Shown here: one piece after another, positions 1 through 10,546 of the stretch | Position numbering within the stretch: the stretch's first letter is position 1 | Layout: every line of letters starts with the position of its first letter | Source of the DNA: Bacteroidales bacterium | GTDB taxonomy: Bacteria > Bacteroidota > Bacteroidia > Bacteroidales > P3 | DNA length: 64,000 nt | Direction: 5' to 3' | Assembly: GCA_016283175.1 (NCBI GenBank) | Contig: JAEEMK010000078.1 | Coordinates: 1 to 64,000, forward strand | Translations under genes and position numbers: made by a program | The notes under the pieces: generated by a model | The model's database searches: none | The model's input: the letters and a program-made list of their open reading frames with translations, nothing else | What the model was told of the DNA's origin: nothing

Positions 1-1
1 C

Positions 2-175
2 AACGCACCGCACACGATGCAGGTGGTTTGCGCCGAGGAGTGGAACTACCCCTACAGCCGCAAGGTTGCCGCCTTCCCGCTCGAGCACGACGACAAGTAC
101 TGGCCGACCATCAGCAAGATCGACGACGCCTACGGCGACCGCAATCTGCAACCCGTTTGGCCCGCTGAAAACTAA
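2..175 (+). CDS. gcvP: Glycine dehydrogenase (decarboxylating), C-terminal end
   Basis: Partial gene cut by the left window edge; frame begins at base 2 and ends at TAA 173-175. The 57 visible residues contain NAPHT near the start, a YSR motif, [16 protein letters not shown] and a short tail, which is the conserved C-terminus of the PLP-dependent P-protein of the glycine cleavage system. The P-protein decarboxylates glycine and passes the aminomethyl group to the lipoyl H-protein in the cytoplasm. Only the C-terminal tail is visible, so the PLP lysine cannot be checked. A terminator follows about 45 bp downstream, so it ends its transcription unit. Confidence 0.9.
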   Translation, partial: NAPHTMQVVCAEEWNYPYSRKVAAFPLEHDDKYWPTISKIDDAYGDRNLQPVWPAEN

Positions 176-189
176 TAACGGTACGTACA

Positions 190-205
190 CAGACGTCGAC
201 GTCTG
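190..205. repeat. 16-bp perfect palindrome
   Basis: CAGACGTCGACGTCTG reads the same on both strands and lies between the gcvP stop and its terminator; it is directly preceded by GTACGTAC, another palindrome. It could be a protein-binding site or chance. No function can be assigned. Confidence 0.4.
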
Positions 206-221
206 CAAAACAATAGGAGAG

Positions 222-252
222 GGGAGAGCCCAAACTGGCTCTCCCTTTTTTA
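222..252 (+). terminator. Rho-independent terminator after gcvP
   Basis: The stem GGAGAGCC / GGCTCTCC with a six-base loop is followed by a run of T. It lies 46 bp after the gcvP stop and just before the start of the next gene. Confidence 0.85.
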
Positions 253-265
253 AACCTTAAATGAT

Positions 266-853
266 ATGAAAAGAAAGACAGCTATTTATTTATTGTTCGT
301 TGCCATTGCCAGTTTCGGCTATGCACAAAATGTTGACCTTATCCCGGGCACATACAACTACGAGCACTCGTGGGACTATAAAGCCCCCGACGGCAACGGC
401 ACCATCCACTGCGACGAGGAAGGAACGTTGCGCTTCTACCCTGACGGGACATACAAGGATGATGCCATTCAATATCACAGTCTTACATTGAAAGACTCCG
501 TTCGTATCAAGACAATGAAAGGCGAGTGGAATACAATTGGCAATTGGAGATTCGACTTCGGCTACCATTGCGAAGGCCGCTGGCGCGTCGAAGAGGGCAA
601 GTTCCTATTCAACGAGATGTCGGAAGGATTCTCGATGGGTTTATTGTCAAGCGTCATCTGGAGCAACTGGTGCCTTGAATATGAAAATAAAATACGCACC
701 CACTCCACACCCAACAGCAACCGCTGGTTCACCTTCGACATCGAGCGTCTCGACGACGAGTGGTTCATTTGGTCATACACCTATCCCAACGGCCGCAAAG
801 ACACTTGGGAGATGCACCGCGTCAAACCCAACGAAGCAAGGTTTGGAGAATAA
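266..853 (+). CDS. Secreted protein of unknown function
   Basis: 195 residues. A signal peptide is clear (MKRKTAIYLLFVAIASFGYA, cleaved before Q21), with no lipobox cysteine, so the product is probably periplasmic or exported. The mature part is rich in aromatic residues and in alternating polar/hydrophobic stretches (EEGTLRFYPDGTY, WRVEEGKFLF, WFTFDIERLDDEWFIW), suggesting a small beta-barrel or lipocalin-like fold. That is only an impression; no family is recognised. It stands alone between two terminators. ATG at 266 is chosen because it begins the signal peptide; the ATG at 261 is closed at once by TGA. Confidence 0.7.
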   Translation: MKRKTAIYLLFVAIASFGYAQNVDLIPGTYNYEHSWDYKAPDGNGTIHCDEEGTLRFYPDGTYKDDAIQYHSLTLKDSVRIKTMKGEWNTIGNWRFDFGYHCEGRWRVEEGKFLFNEMSEGFSMGLLSSVIWSNWCLEYENKIRTHSTPNSNRWFTFDIERLDDEWFIWSYTYPNGRKDTWEMHRVKPNEARFGE

Positions 854-859
854 CAAAAA

Positions 860-887
860 CGCCGAAGTTGAACTTCGGCGTTTTTTG
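860..887. terminator. Bidirectional terminator between converging genes
   Basis: The stem CGCCGAAGTT / AACTTCGGCG is flanked by A-rich sequence on the left and a T run on the right. It can therefore end both the rightward secreted-protein gene and the leftward clpC gene. Confidence 0.85.
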
Positions 888-908
888 TTAATGCATTTTT
901 TTTCAATC

Positions 909-3548
909 TCAAACCGTCACGGGTTCTTCCTCGATACTTTCGGAAATGGCTTCGCTCAGTTGCCTGGAGGCTTCGCCTTTCTCGATTTCAAAGAAAATCT
1001 TTTCCTTGTCGAGGGCAGGGGGTTCGCTGTCGCCGTCAGCCGATTTGGTGGTGATATGGATTGTGTTGCCAGCCAGAATGTCGGCCTTGATGATCTCCTC
1101 TGCCAAATCATCTTCGATGTAACGCTGAATGGCACGCTTGAGCGGACGGGCGCCAAACTGGGCGTCCCAGCCTTTCTTGACAAGGTAATCTTTGGCGGCA
1201 TCGTCGATAGTTATCTCGTACCCCATAGTGCGAATGCGCTTAAACAAACCCTTCAACTCAATATCTATAATCTTATGTATGTCATCTCGTTGAAGACTAT
1301 TGAAGTATATGATATCATCTATGCGGTTGAGGAACTCGGGGGCAAAAGATTTCTTCAGAGCCTTCTCAATAACATCACGTTCCATCTCGGCCTTTTCAGC
1401 CTCGCGAGCCGAGGTACTGAAGCCCACGCCAGTGCCAAAGTCCTTGAGCTGACGGCTGCCGATATTGGAGGTCATAATAATAATAGTATTCTTGAAGTCC
1501 ACCTTACGTCCTAGACCGTCGGTCAGCTGACCATCGTCGAGTACCTGCAGCAGCACGTTGAACACATCTGGATGCGCCTTCTCTATTTCATCCAAAAGAA
1601 TGATAGAGTAGGGCTTGCGGCGCACCTTCTCGGTCAACTGGCCGCCCTCTTCGTAACCCACATATCCCGGAGGCGCTCCGATAAGGCGCGATACAGCGAA
1701 TTTCTCCATATACTCACTCATATCGATGCGGATCATCGACTGCTCGCTGTCGAACAGATATTTGGCCAGAACCTTTGTGAGATAAGTTTTTCCGACACCC
1801 GTGGGTCCGAGGAAAATGAATGTGCCTATAGGCTTGTTGGGGTCTTTAAGACCCGCACGATTGCGACGTATAGCTTTGGCAATCTTACGGATAGCCTCAT
1901 CTTGGCCGACCACAGAACCTTGTAACTCATCTTCCATTCGAAGCAGACGCGTACCCTCATTCTGCGCAATACGCTGCACTGGCACTCCGGTCATCATTGC
2001 CACAACCTCTGCCACATCATTTTCAGTCACTTGTACACGGTTGTCACGTTCTTCGCTTTCATATTCACGGCGCATTTCTTCAAGTTGGGAAGTCATTTCA
2101 CGTTCCTTGTCACGCAATGCAGCCGCCTCATTATAGCTTTTCTGAGCAAGAACAGCCTTTTTCTGTTTCACGACTTCAGATATTTGCTGTTCCAAATCAA
2201 GGATTTCCTGCGGCACACGCACATTTGCAATGCGTACGCGGGCACCTGCTTCATCCATAGCGTCGATGGCTTTGTCGGGCAAAAGACGGTCACTCACATA
2301 ACGTTCTGTAAGTGAAATGCAAGCCTTCAAAGCATCGTCTGTATAACGGACTAAATGATGATCTTCGTACTTGTCGCGGATATTATTAAGTATTTCAAGA
2401 GTTTCTTCGGGTGTTGTCGCTTCGACCAAAACCTTCTGGAAACGACGTTCAAGTGCACCGTCTTTCTCAATATACTGGCGATATTCATCAAGTGTTGTAG
2501 CACCGATGCATTGGATTTCACCACGCGCCAAAGCCGGCTTGAACATATTCGAGGCATCGAGCGATCCCGATGCACTTCCTGCACCGACAATGGTATGTAT
2601 TTCGTCGATAAAAAGAATAATGTCCGGATTATGTTCCAATTCGTTGAGGATGGCTTTCATTCGCTCCTCAAACTGACCACGATATTTAGTGCCTGCAACT
2701 AATGAAGCCAAATCCAACGACACTACACGTTTGTGATATAATGTCCTAGGAACCCTACCTTCGACTATACGTTGTGCAAGTCCTTCTGCTAAAGCCGACT
2801 TGCCCACACCCGGTTCGCCAATAAGAACAGGATTGTTTTTCTTGCGACGACTGAGAATCTGAGCAATACGTTCCAACTCTTTAGCACGTCCTACAATAGG
2901 ATCAAGGCGTCCCTCTTCTGCGGCCTTGGTTAAGTCGCGTCCAAAATTCTCAAGAGCCGGTGTCTTGCTGTTTTTGCCAGAAGAGTTGCTGTCGTTGCGT
3001 TGCATATCGTCAGGATTGGCATAGGGAAAATCCTCATCATCGTCCTCGCTCATTTCAAAATGAGGATCGAAGGCATCACTGCTGCGATGTTCGCCATTTT
3101 CGATGTCGGAACGGTCGGATTTAAGCAAGTTGAAAAATTTGTTGTAACTGATTTCAGAACGATCCAGCAGCCGTGCCGCAACATTTTCACCTTCCATAAG
3201 AATGGCTAAAACGAGATGTTCGGTTTTGATTTCCGGTTCTTTAAGCTTTGTTGATTCCAGAAATGCCAAACGCAGAACCTTTTCTGTTTGTTTTAGCATT
3301 GGCAATTCGCTTTCTTCACTGTATGTAATATTGGCTTGCTGACGTCCGATAGCAGACTCTATGCGATTTTTTATTTCCTGCATATCAACGCCCATTTGTG
3401 TGAGCATTTTATATGCCGAACATTCCGGTTCACGGATTATCCCAAGAAATAGATGTTCAACACCAATGTGTCCGTTTTTTAGTCTTATTGCTTCATCGCG
3501 ACTGTTTGCGATGACCTTTTTGCTGTTTTTGCTTAACTTAGCTTCCAT
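909..3548 (-). CDS. clpC: ATP-dependent Clp protease ATP-binding subunit ClpC
   Basis: 879 residues, a Clp/Hsp100 class I unfoldase that feeds substrates to ClpP in the cytoplasm. Order: two Clp-N repeats (about 1-145), an acidic Asn/Ser-rich linker (about 150-195), AAA+ domain 1 with Walker A GEPGVGKS (244-251) and Walker B ILFIDE, a middle domain with a UVR-like stretch (about 450-500), and AAA+ domain 2 with Walker A GPTGVGKT (581-588) and [14 protein letters not shown]. Length and short middle domain fit ClpC rather than ClpB. ATG at 3548 gives a full Clp-N start. It diverges from gyrA; a good promoter lies about 70 bp upstream. Confidence 0.97.
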   Translation of the reverse strand: MEAKLSKNSKKVIANSRDEAIRLKNGHIGVEHLFLGIIREPECSAYKMLTQMGVDMQEIKNRIESAIGRQQANITYSEESELPMLKQTEKVLRLAFLESTKLKEPEIKTEHLVLAILMEGENVAARLLDRSEISYNKFFNLLKSDRSDIENGEHRSSDAFDPHFEMSEDDDEDFPYANPDDMQRNDSNSSGKNSKTPALENFGRDLTKAAEEGRLDPIVGRAKELERIAQILSRRKKNNPVLIGEPGVGKSALAEGLAQRIVEGRVPRTLYHKRVVSLDLASLVAGTKYRGQFEERMKAILNELEHNPDIILFIDEIHTIVGAGSASGSLDASNMFKPALARGEIQCIGATTLDEYRQYIEKDGALERRFQKVLVEATTPEETLEILNNIRDKYEDHHLVRYTDDALKACISLTERYVSDRLLPDKAIDAMDEAGARVRIANVRVPQEILDLEQQISEVVKQKKAVLAQKSYNEAAALRDKEREMTSQLEEMRREYESEERDNRVQVTENDVAEVVAMMTGVPVQRIAQNEGTRLLRMEDELQGSVVGQDEAIRKIAKAIRRNRAGLKDPNKPIGTFIFLGPTGVGKTYLTKVLAKYLFDSEQSMIRIDMSEYMEKFAVSRLIGAPPGYVGYEEGGQLTEKVRRKPYSIILLDEIEKAHPDVFNVLLQVLDDGQLTDGLGRKVDFKNTIIIMTSNIGSRQLKDFGTGVGFSTSAREAEKAEMERDVIEKALKKSFAPEFLNRIDDIIYFNSLQRDDIHKIIDIELKGLFKRIRTMGYEITIDDAAKDYLVKKGWDAQFGARPLKRAIQRYIEDDLAEEIIKADILAGNTIHITTKSADGDSEPPALDKEKIFFEIEKGEASRQLSEAISESIEEEPVTV

Positions 3549-3617
3549 TTAAAACTTTATATGTCAGTATATTTACGGCATAACGCACAGTTGCGTTTTC
3601 ATTTTTCAAAATTACTA

Positions 3618-3648
3618 CAAATATAGCACCTGCAAAAAGAGTGCCAAA
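3618..3648 (-). promoter_or_regulatory. clpC promoter (Bacteroidota type)
   Basis: On the minus strand TTTG (3648-3645), a 19-nt gap, then TATATTTG (3625-3618) match the Bacteroidota -33/-7 pattern TTTG-N19/20-TAnnTTTG. It sits 70 bp upstream of the clpC start. Confidence 0.7.
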
Positions 3649-3821
3649 CATTATTTTCAACAACGAAGTGTGAATAGCGACTGACAAAATGTCAGTTAAT
3701 GTTTTGATGTTTTATTAATGTTAATAATGATAAAAACAAAGCGGAAAGTATCAACCACCTTATGTGGAAAAGTTTTTACTTAATTATATATAAAATTCAC
3801 TTCTGTTCGGCGGAAAAATCG

Positions 3822-3829
3822 TATTTTTG
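3822..3829 (+). promoter_or_regulatory. gyrA promoter -7 box
   Basis: TATTTTTG fits the -7 element TAnnTTTG and stands 65 bp before the gyrA ATG. No clear TTTG is found at the expected -33 distance. The rest of the 346-bp clpC-gyrA intergenic space is AT-rich and shows no gene. Confidence 0.5.
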
Positions 3830-3894
3830 CGTTCTAAATAATATTGTACAAAATAATATATTTGTTTGAAAACTATAGAATAAAATAGAACTGA

Positions 3895-6459
3895 ATGGTA
3901 TCTGAAAACGAAAAAATCACACAGGTCGACATCGAGACCGAAATGAAATCGGCCTATATTGACTACGCTATGTCAGTTATCGTGTCGCGTGCGTTGCCTG
4001 ATGTACGCGACGGTTTGAAGCCAGTTCATCGCCGTATTCTCTATGCAATGAACGATATGGGGCTTTATTATAACACTGCCTACAAAAAATCGGCTACCGT
4101 TGTCGGCGAGGTGCTGGGTAAATATCACCCTCACGGCGATTCATCGGTTTACGGAGCAATGGTACGTCTAGCCCAGTCGTGGGCAATGCGATATATGCTT
4201 GTCGACGGACAGGGTAACTTTGGTTCAATTGACGGAGATGGTGCTGCTGCAATGCGTTATACAGAAGCCCGTATGAAGCAAATAACCAACGAAATGCTTG
4301 CCGATATCGACAAAGATACTGTCGATATGATGCCAACCTACGACAACGATCGCGAGGAACCCACCGTTCTGCCGGCCAAGATTCCAAACCTTCTCATCAA
4401 CGGTTCGAACGGTATTGCCGTTGGTATGGCCACCAATATGCCCACACACAATTTGCGTGAAGTATTGAATGGATGCATTGCCTATATAGACAATCCAGAC
4501 ATTACTATTGAAGATTTGATGCAGCATATTATCGCCCCAGACTTTCCCGGTGGTGGCATTATCTACGGATATGACGGTGTTAAAGAGGCTTTTACCACTG
4601 GACGTGGTTCAGTGATACTTCGCGCCGAGACATCATTCGAGACCGACAGCAAAGGCCGTGAAATGATTGTGGCCCATTCGATTCCATACAATGTTAACAA
4701 GTCTGAAATGATCAAGAAACAGGCTCAGCTTGTTAAAGACGGTAAGATTGTAGGAATTACTGACATCCGTGACGAGTCGGACAAAGACGGCATTCGTGTG
4801 GTATACTATCTTCGCCACGATGTTGTACCCAACATTATTCTCAACAAACTCTTTCAATTGTCCGACCTCCAAACCTCATTCGCTGTCAACAATATTGCTC
4901 TTGTAAAAGGACGTCCACAGCTTTTAAACCTAAAAGACCTGATTAAGTGCTTTGTGGAGCATCGCGAGGATGTCGTTACTCGCCGCACACGTTTTGAAAT
5001 GGCCGAGGCCGAGAAACGCGCTCACATTTTACAAGGCTTGATCAAGATGCTGGATGTCCTGGACGAAGTCATAGCTCTTATACGCAGGTCGGAGACTCAG
5101 GACGAGGCTCGTATCGCGATGATGAACACTTGGGGCTTTAGCGACGTACAGGCTCGCGCCATCATTGCAATGCGACTGGGTCAATTGACCCGTCAGAACC
5201 GCATTGAACTGCAGGCTGAATATGACGAAAAGATGAAATTCATTGAGCACTGCAAAGAAATACTTGCAAACCACGATATTTTGATGAATGTCATCAAAGG
5301 CGAACTTGTAGAAATACGCGACAAATACGGCGACGACCGTCGTACCCGCATCGAATATGCAGCTTCAAATTTCAGCATCGAGGATATGATTGCTGACGAC
5401 AAGGTTGTCATCACCATTTCGCATATGGGCTATATCAAACGTACACTGTTGGGCGAATACCGCGCACAGAGTAGGGGAGGCGTTGGTTCGCGTGGCAGCT
5501 CAGTACGAAATGAGGACTTTGTGGAGCATATATTTATGGCCACAAACCACAATTACATTCTTTTCTTCACTGAAAAAGGTCGCTGCTACTGGAAACGTGC
5601 ATTTGAGATTCCAGAAGGTGGAAAAGATTCAAAGGGCAGAGCCATATTGAACCTTATTAATATAGAATCGGATGACAAGGTTAAAGCATATGTCAACGTT
5701 CTGAACCTCAGGGATGAAGAATATCTCAATAACCATTATATCGTCCTCTGTACCAAGAATGGTATAGTGAAAAAAACAACTCTTGAAGCCTACTCGCGTC
5801 CGCGCGCAAACGGTATCATTGCTGTCGGAATTCGCGAAGGCGATGAATTGCTCACCGCACGTCTGACTGATGGCAACAGCCAGTTGCTCATAGCATCACG
5901 TCAGGGCAAAGTTGTCCGTTGTCCCGAGGACGAATTCCGTGAAATGGGTCGCGGAGCATCAGGAGTGAAAGGCATAACACTGGAACCACAGGACGACTAT
6001 GTTATTGGTATGCTTTGTGTTCAGAATACCGAAGAGGACATTATGGTGGTCTCCGAAAACGGTTTCGGCAAACGCTCATCAATTGAAGAATACCGAACCA
6101 CACACCGTGGCGGAAAGGGTGTCAAAACACTGCAAATAACTGACAAGACAGGAATGCTTGTGGCTATCGAAAACGTGACAGACGACAACGACTTGATGAT
6201 TATTAATCGTTCCGGCGTAACAATTCGTATGCACATTGCCGACCTGCGTGTTTTGGGCAGAGCAACACAAGGCGTGAAACTTATCAACCTGCGTGGCAAA
6301 GATGCCATTGCATCAATAACTAAAGTTGATTCAGAACCAGAAGAAATAGAAAACGGAACAACTGAGACTGAAAATGCTACGGAGAACGCAATAGGAGAGA
6401 ACCTTACCCCCACTGAAACAGAAGGGGAGACCCCTCAGGATAATAACACCGAGAACTAA
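3895..6459 (+). CDS. gyrA: DNA gyrase subunit A
   Basis: 854 residues; the breakage-reunion subunit of gyrase, which introduces negative supercoils together with GyrB. The winged-helix/tower part holds the active Tyr122 in [11 protein letters not shown], and numbering runs in step with E. coli GyrA. The quinolone-determining region reads [14 protein letters not shown], so Ser83 is kept but position 87 is Gly instead of the Asp of E. coli. The C-terminal beta-pinwheel carries the GyrA box-like SRGGVGSRG (about 525) and repeated IxNR/GxxV blades. The last about 40 residues are an acidic, low-complexity tail. It stands alone downstream of a divergent promoter region. Confidence 0.97.
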   Translation: MVSENEKITQVDIETEMKSAYIDYAMSVIVSRALPDVRDGLKPVHRRILYAMNDMGLYYNTAYKKSATVVGEVLGKYHPHGDSSVYGAMVRLAQSWAMRYMLVDGQGNFGSIDGDGAAAMRYTEARMKQITNEMLADIDKDTVDMMPTYDNDREEPTVLPAKIPNLLINGSNGIAVGMATNMPTHNLREVLNGCIAYIDNPDITIEDLMQHIIAPDFPGGGIIYGYDGVKEAFTTGRGSVILRAETSFETDSKGREMIVAHSIPYNVNKSEMIKKQAQLVKDGKIVGITDIRDESDKDGIRVVYYLRHDVVPNIILNKLFQLSDLQTSFAVNNIALVKGRPQLLNLKDLIKCFVEHREDVVTRRTRFEMAEAEKRAHILQGLIKMLDVLDEVIALIRRSETQDEARIAMMNTWGFSDVQARAIIAMRLGQLTRQNRIELQAEYDEKMKFIEHCKEILANHDILMNVIKGELVEIRDKYGDDRRTRIEYAASNFSIEDMIADDKVVITISHMGYIKRTLLGEYRAQSRGGVGSRGSSVRNEDFVEHIFMATNHNYILFFTEKGRCYWKRAFEIPEGGKDSKGRAILNLINIESDDKVKAYVNVLNLRDEEYLNNHYIVLCTKNGIVKKTTLEAYSRPRANGIIAVGIREGDELLTARLTDGNSQLLIASRQGKVVRCPEDEFREMGRGASGVKGITLEPQDDYVIGMLCVQNTEEDIMVVSENGFGKRSSIEEYRTTHRGGKGVKTLQITDKTGMLVAIENVTDDNDLMIINRSGVTIRMHIADLRVLGRATQGVKLINLRGKDAIASITKVDSEPEEIENGTTETENATENAIGENLTPTETEGETPQDNNTEN

Positions 6460-6543
6460 AACTTAATATTTCTTAATAATTGCAATAAAGATTTAAGATA
6501 AAAGACATAATAACGAATAAAACCATTAAAAACATCAATTGAA

Positions 6544-7806
6544 ATGAAAAAAATCGCATTGTTTACAGCGCTCTTTTTGGTAGGCTTAGCCGCCAGCGCG
6601 CAGAGACTCAACGTTCAGAGTGCAATGTCGGACCTGAAAAGAGGTTACTTGAACAAGGCCAAAGGTTATATCGACAAAGCCTGTGTCCACGAGGACACCA
6701 AGGACGACGCACAGACGTGGTACTATGCTGGTCTTATATATAGTATGATTGGCGATGCTGCTACTAATCCGCAGTCTAAATACAAAAAGTATAAAGACCT
6801 GGATCCTGACTGGTGCCAGAAAACTTACGATGCTGCTTTGCGTTGCAAAGAATTGGACAAAGCAGGCGACTACAACCTTAAGGATATATTTGCCGCTGTA
6901 GGAACAAATTTTTATAGCACCAGCATTGATTTGTTCAACGCACAGAAATATAAAGAAGCCCTTGAATACAGCGACAAAGCGGTCAAGGTCCTCAACAATT
7001 CTGGCGACCCCGATCTTGCCAACGAGTCGATGTATATTGCGGGCTATTGCTGTCTGATGCTTAAAGACAATGAAGGCGTGAAGAAATATTATGCTCCTCT
7101 GGTTCGCAAGAACAAAATCAATGACGAATTCAAACCACGTATGCAGCACATTTACAAAACTATGTACGACATCTACAAAGAACAGAAAGACACTTCTAAC
7201 GTAATCAAGACTTGCGAACGCTATGCAAAAGTCCTTCCTGAGGATCCATCTGCAAATCTGCTTCTTGCAAATGCCTACATCTGGACTGGTAATAAAACTA
7301 AAGCAGTAGAATTGGCTGCAAAAGCAATCGAAGAAAGCAAAAACACTCCTGGTTATCCCAAAATGTTGTGTGCTGCAGCTGGTATTTATGAGATGACTGG
7401 CGACTATGAAACAGCTGAAAGCAAGTACAGTGAGTCATATCAAATAGAGCCCAACCAGTTTGAAGCAAACTATGGTATGGCCAGTATGATGAACAACCGC
7501 GCATTTGAAAAGAATGAAGCTATCAACAAACTTATAGAAGCTGGTGATTTTTCAGATGAAACAGAAGCTGCCACAGCAAAACTTACCGAAGAGCGTAACA
7601 GTTTTCTTAACAAGGCCATTCCTTATCTTAAAGCTGCCATCAACTATATAGATGGTTTGAGTGTAGAAGAACAAGGACAATATCGTCCACAGCTTCACAG
7701 CTGCCTGCGTACTTTGAATACTTGCTACATTACCCTCGAAATGTATGAAGAGTCAAAACCGATACGCACACGTATTGACAGTCTTGAATCCGGTGCCAAC
7801 AAATAA
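6544..7806 (+). CDS. Secreted tetratricopeptide repeat protein
   Basis: 420 residues with a signal peptide (MKKIALFTALFLVGLAASA, cleaved near Q20). The body is a series of helix pairs of TPR type, e.g. AKGYIDKACVHEDTKDDAQTWYYAGLIY, YKEALEYSDKAVKVL, PSANLLLANAYIWTGNKTKAVELAAKAI and YPKMLCAAAGIYEMTGDYETAESKY, typical of periplasmic scaffold proteins in Bacteroidota. Its partner is unknown. It follows gyrA by 84 bp without a visible terminator between them, so some read-through is possible, and it is closed by a strong hairpin. Confidence 0.85.
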   Translation: MKKIALFTALFLVGLAASAQRLNVQSAMSDLKRGYLNKAKGYIDKACVHEDTKDDAQTWYYAGLIYSMIGDAATNPQSKYKKYKDLDPDWCQKTYDAALRCKELDKAGDYNLKDIFAAVGTNFYSTSIDLFNAQKYKEALEYSDKAVKVLNNSGDPDLANESMYIAGYCCLMLKDNEGVKKYYAPLVRKNKINDEFKPRMQHIYKTMYDIYKEQKDTSNVIKTCERYAKVLPEDPSANLLLANAYIWTGNKTKAVELAAKAIEESKNTPGYPKMLCAAAGIYEMTGDYETAESKYSESYQIEPNQFEANYGMASMMNNRAFEKNEAINKLIEAGDFSDETEAATAKLTEERNSFLNKAIPYLKAAINYIDGLSVEEQGQYRPQLHSCLRTLNTCYITLEMYEESKPIRTRIDSLESGANK

Positions 7807-7826
7807 GTTTGTATAGATATTTTTTA

Positions 7827-7866
7827 AAAAATATAGGGTGCTAATAGATGCATCCTATATTTTTTT
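7827..7866. terminator. Terminator after TPR protein gene (probably bidirectional)
   Basis: The 16-bp stem AAAAAATATAGGGTGC / GCATCCTATATTTTTT (one G-T pair) is A-rich on the left and T-rich on the right. It can serve the rightward TPR gene and, about 125 bp past its stop, the leftward thioesterase operon. The remaining sequence to 7991 is AT-rich with no gene visible. Confidence 0.8.
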
Positions 7867-7991
7867 ATCGTTATTTTTAACTTAACATAATGGGAATTGA
7901 TTTCTCAACAAAACAAATAAAAAATTTGTGTTATGAATAAAAATCTATAACGCAAAAAATATACTAAAGAAAAACAAATTTAATAAGTAAG

Positions 7992-8729
7992 TTAATGCGT
8001 AAGATTAACTTTAGAATTTACAGAAATTCCGGAACTGTTGCAAATCTGAAAATAAAAATCTTCGCCAATTTTTGAAAAATTTAAAACCGTATTTTTATCT
8101 CCATATTTAGTTTCTTTCAAATAATTAATTTCAAGTTCTCTAATCTCCGGACGGCCAGTGCTGCGCGGTTTGCAAATTTCAGGAATTGAGTCGCAAATCC
8201 ATTTCATATATTCAGCATTGTTAACGTGGCGAGTATGATCGAGCGAAGAATATGGTATGTCAATTTTTTTAAGAAAATCCAAATTATTAGGCATCAAGAT
8301 TTTATCGAGTTTTGTATATTTTGTAGAATGAATATCTTCCATAGAAAAAACTTTGATTATATCTCGAAGACGACATACACGACGTGTTTCCATATCAAGA
8401 ATAACCCAATTAGATGCACTTGTAGCACATATATTTCCATCAGCATCTATAAGTTGATAATCTCTTGGGGCTATTAATCCATTGTCAGGCTTAGGCCAGG
8501 TTTTAAGGGTCAGCCTCTCTCCTGCCGATGGAAACCTTAAAACATTGTAATACACGTGAGTTAGAACCCACGCTTTATTTAATGGTTTAAGTCCGTTAAA
8601 ACCAACACCAAGACTGTCTGAATGATCGCCAGCAACATCTTGGAACAATCGAGCAAGTCCCCATATTGTTAGTTTATCGTCCTCATCGCAAATAAGCGTT
8701 GAAAGTGTAAAATCCTCTTTATATATCAT
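7992..8729 (-). CDS. Acyl-ACP thioesterase
   Basis: 245 residues, FatA/FatB-like acyl-acyl carrier protein thioesterase, which releases fatty acids from ACP in the cytoplasm. Two hotdog domains: the first holds RLFQDVAGDHSDSLGVG and the second the typical SSLDHTRHVNNAEYMKW (catalytic His/Asn region). Length agrees with bacterial members. The frame is open further upstream, but MIYKEDFTLSTL at 8729 is the family N-terminus and lies 2 bp after the argS stop, with GGAAAGGATG in the end of argS as a possible ribosome site. It is the last gene of the leftward operon from 13110. Confidence 0.88.
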   Translation of the reverse strand: MIYKEDFTLSTLICDEDDKLTIWGLARLFQDVAGDHSDSLGVGFNGLKPLNKAWVLTHVYYNVLRFPSAGERLTLKTWPKPDNGLIAPRDYQLIDADGNICATSASNWVILDMETRRVCRLRDIIKVFSMEDIHSTKYTKLDKILMPNNLDFLKKIDIPYSSLDHTRHVNNAEYMKWICDSIPEICKPRSTGRPEIRELEINYLKETKYGDKNTVLNFSKIGEDFYFQICNSSGISVNSKVNLTH

Positions 8730-8731
8730 AT

Positions 8732-10522
8732 TCACATCCTTTCCGGAACTTCTATACCAAGTATCCACATCATATTCTTTATAGCAACCGAAACTGCATT
8801 GCATAATTGCACAAGGAAAAGCATACGATTAGTGTCTGGCTCGCGCAGAATCGGAGTATCTTGATAGAAACTGTTGAAAGTCTTGGCTAATTCATAAGTA
8901 TAGTTCGCAATCATTGCCGGACTATATGCAGCGGCTGCCTGCTCTACAACACTTGGCATTTCGTGCAACATTTTAATAACATCTCTCTCTTTGTCATTTA
9001 TCTGTATAGAGCCAAACGACATAGACAAATCCAAACCTTTTTCTCCAAGTGCTTTACGTACAATGGAGCGGATACGTGCGTGGGTATATTGTATAAATGG
9101 ACCCGTATTGCCATTGAAGTCAATACTTTCAGCCGGATTGAAGAGCATTGTTTTTGTCGGATCAACCTTCAATATGAAGTATTTAAGTGCTCCAAGCGCA
9201 AGGATGTGATACAATTCTTTGAGTTCATCGGATGTCATATCATCGTTCTTGCCTCTGTCGCGACACATTTCCTCGGCAGTTTTCTCCATCTCTTCAATCA
9301 AATCGTCTGCATCAACAACAGTTCCCTCACGCGATTTCATTTTGCCGTTTGGCAGTTCCACCATTCCATAAGAAAGATGGTATACTTTGTCTGCCCAGTC
9401 AAAACCGAGTCGTCCTAGAATGATTTTAAGCACTTGAAAATGGTAGTCTTGTTCGTTTCCTACGACATAAATAAGTTGATCTGCACCAAAGTCATTATGT
9501 CTTAATAGTGCCGTGCCTAAATCTTGTGTCATATAAACCGATGTTCCATCCTTGCGAAGAAGGAGCTTTTGATCAAGTCCTGCATCGGTAAGATCGCACC
9601 ATACAGAACCATCTTCTTTACGGAACAAAACACCTAGGTCTAAACCCTTTTGTACTAGTTCTTTTCCAAGCAAATAGGTATTCGACTCATAGTAAATTTT
9701 GTCGAAGCCAACTCCCATTTTACGATATGTTTCGTCAAAACCGGCATAAACCCAGCCGTTCATTTTTTGCCATAAATCACGTATTTCTTTATCTCCTTCT
9801 TCCCATCGTTTCAACATTTGTTGTGCTTCAACCATCAACGGAGCCTCTTTTTTTGCTTGCTCCTCTTCCACCCCTTTGTCTATAAGTTCCTTGACTTCAG
9901 CTTTATAATGCTTATCGAACTCAACATAATACTTACCCACTAGATGGTCGCCCTTCATTCCCGACGATTCGGGTGTTTCTCCGTTGCCAAAACGCATCCA
10001 GGCGAGCATCGATTTGCAAATATGTATTCCCCTGTCGTTAACCAAATTGACTTTCTTTACATTGCGTCCATTGGCAGTTAGAAGTTGCGACACCGACCAT
10101 CCCAGAAGGTTGTTGCGTATATGACCAAGATGTAATGGTTTGTTCGTATTTGGCGAAGAATATTCAACCACAACAGGAGCATCGGAACTATTGACAGGTT
10201 TAAGTCCGTAGCGGCTGTCGCCACATATCTGGGCTGTAAAAGACAGATAGTAACTGTCGCTGACAGAAAAATTAAGAAAACCTTTAATAACGTTATATCC
10301 GGTCAATTCCGGCAATGCCGAGCAAACAGCACTGCCTAATTCGTTGGCAACCATTTCCGGAGATTTGCGTGCCTGTTTGACGTATGGAAACACGACGACC
10401 GTATAGTCTCCGTTGAATTCTTTTTTTGTCTTCTGCAGAACAATGCTGTCCGGAGCAACCTGAATATTATATAGTTTATTTAAAGACTCTGAGACAGTCG
10501 CTTGTATTTTTTCAATAATCAT
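8732..10522 (-). CDS. argS: Arginyl-tRNA synthetase
   Basis: 596 residues, class Ia aminoacyl-tRNA synthetase charging tRNA-Arg. The N-terminal additional domain (about 1-110) is followed by the catalytic core with SSPNTNKPLHLGHIRNN (HIGH motif) and SYGMVELPNGKMKSREGTVV (the KMSK-equivalent loop). The C-terminal anticodon-binding helices carry FNSFYQDTPIL, and the protein ends in ERM. It lies 24 bp downstream of the thioredoxin-fold gene and 2 bp upstream of the thioesterase gene, so it is the third gene of four in one operon. Confidence 0.97.
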   Translation of the reverse strand: MIIEKIQATVSESLNKLYNIQVAPDSIVLQKTKKEFNGDYTVVVFPYVKQARKSPEMVANELGSAVCSALPELTGYNVIKGFLNFSVSDSYYLSFTAQICGDSRYGLKPVNSSDAPVVVEYSSPNTNKPLHLGHIRNNLLGWSVSQLLTANGRNVKKVNLVNDRGIHICKSMLAWMRFGNGETPESSGMKGDHLVGKYYVEFDKHYKAEVKELIDKGVEEEQAKKEAPLMVEAQQMLKRWEEGDKEIRDLWQKMNGWVYAGFDETYRKMGVGFDKIYYESNTYLLGKELVQKGLDLGVLFRKEDGSVWCDLTDAGLDQKLLLRKDGTSVYMTQDLGTALLRHNDFGADQLIYVVGNEQDYHFQVLKIILGRLGFDWADKVYHLSYGMVELPNGKMKSREGTVVDADDLIEEMEKTAEEMCRDRGKNDDMTSDELKELYHILALGALKYFILKVDPTKTMLFNPAESIDFNGNTGPFIQYTHARIRSIVRKALGEKGLDLSMSFGSIQINDKERDVIKMLHEMPSVVEQAAAAYSPAMIANYTYELAKTFNSFYQDTPILREPDTNRMLFLVQLCNAVSVAIKNMMWILGIEVPERM

Positions 10523-10546
10523 ATTGCCTATGTTTTGTTTGTAATT

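Noticed and set aside
537-1514. 325-codon open frame on the plus strand across the clpC end
   Set aside because: It overlaps both a secreted-protein gene and clpC, includes the terminator, and its product has no recognisable features.
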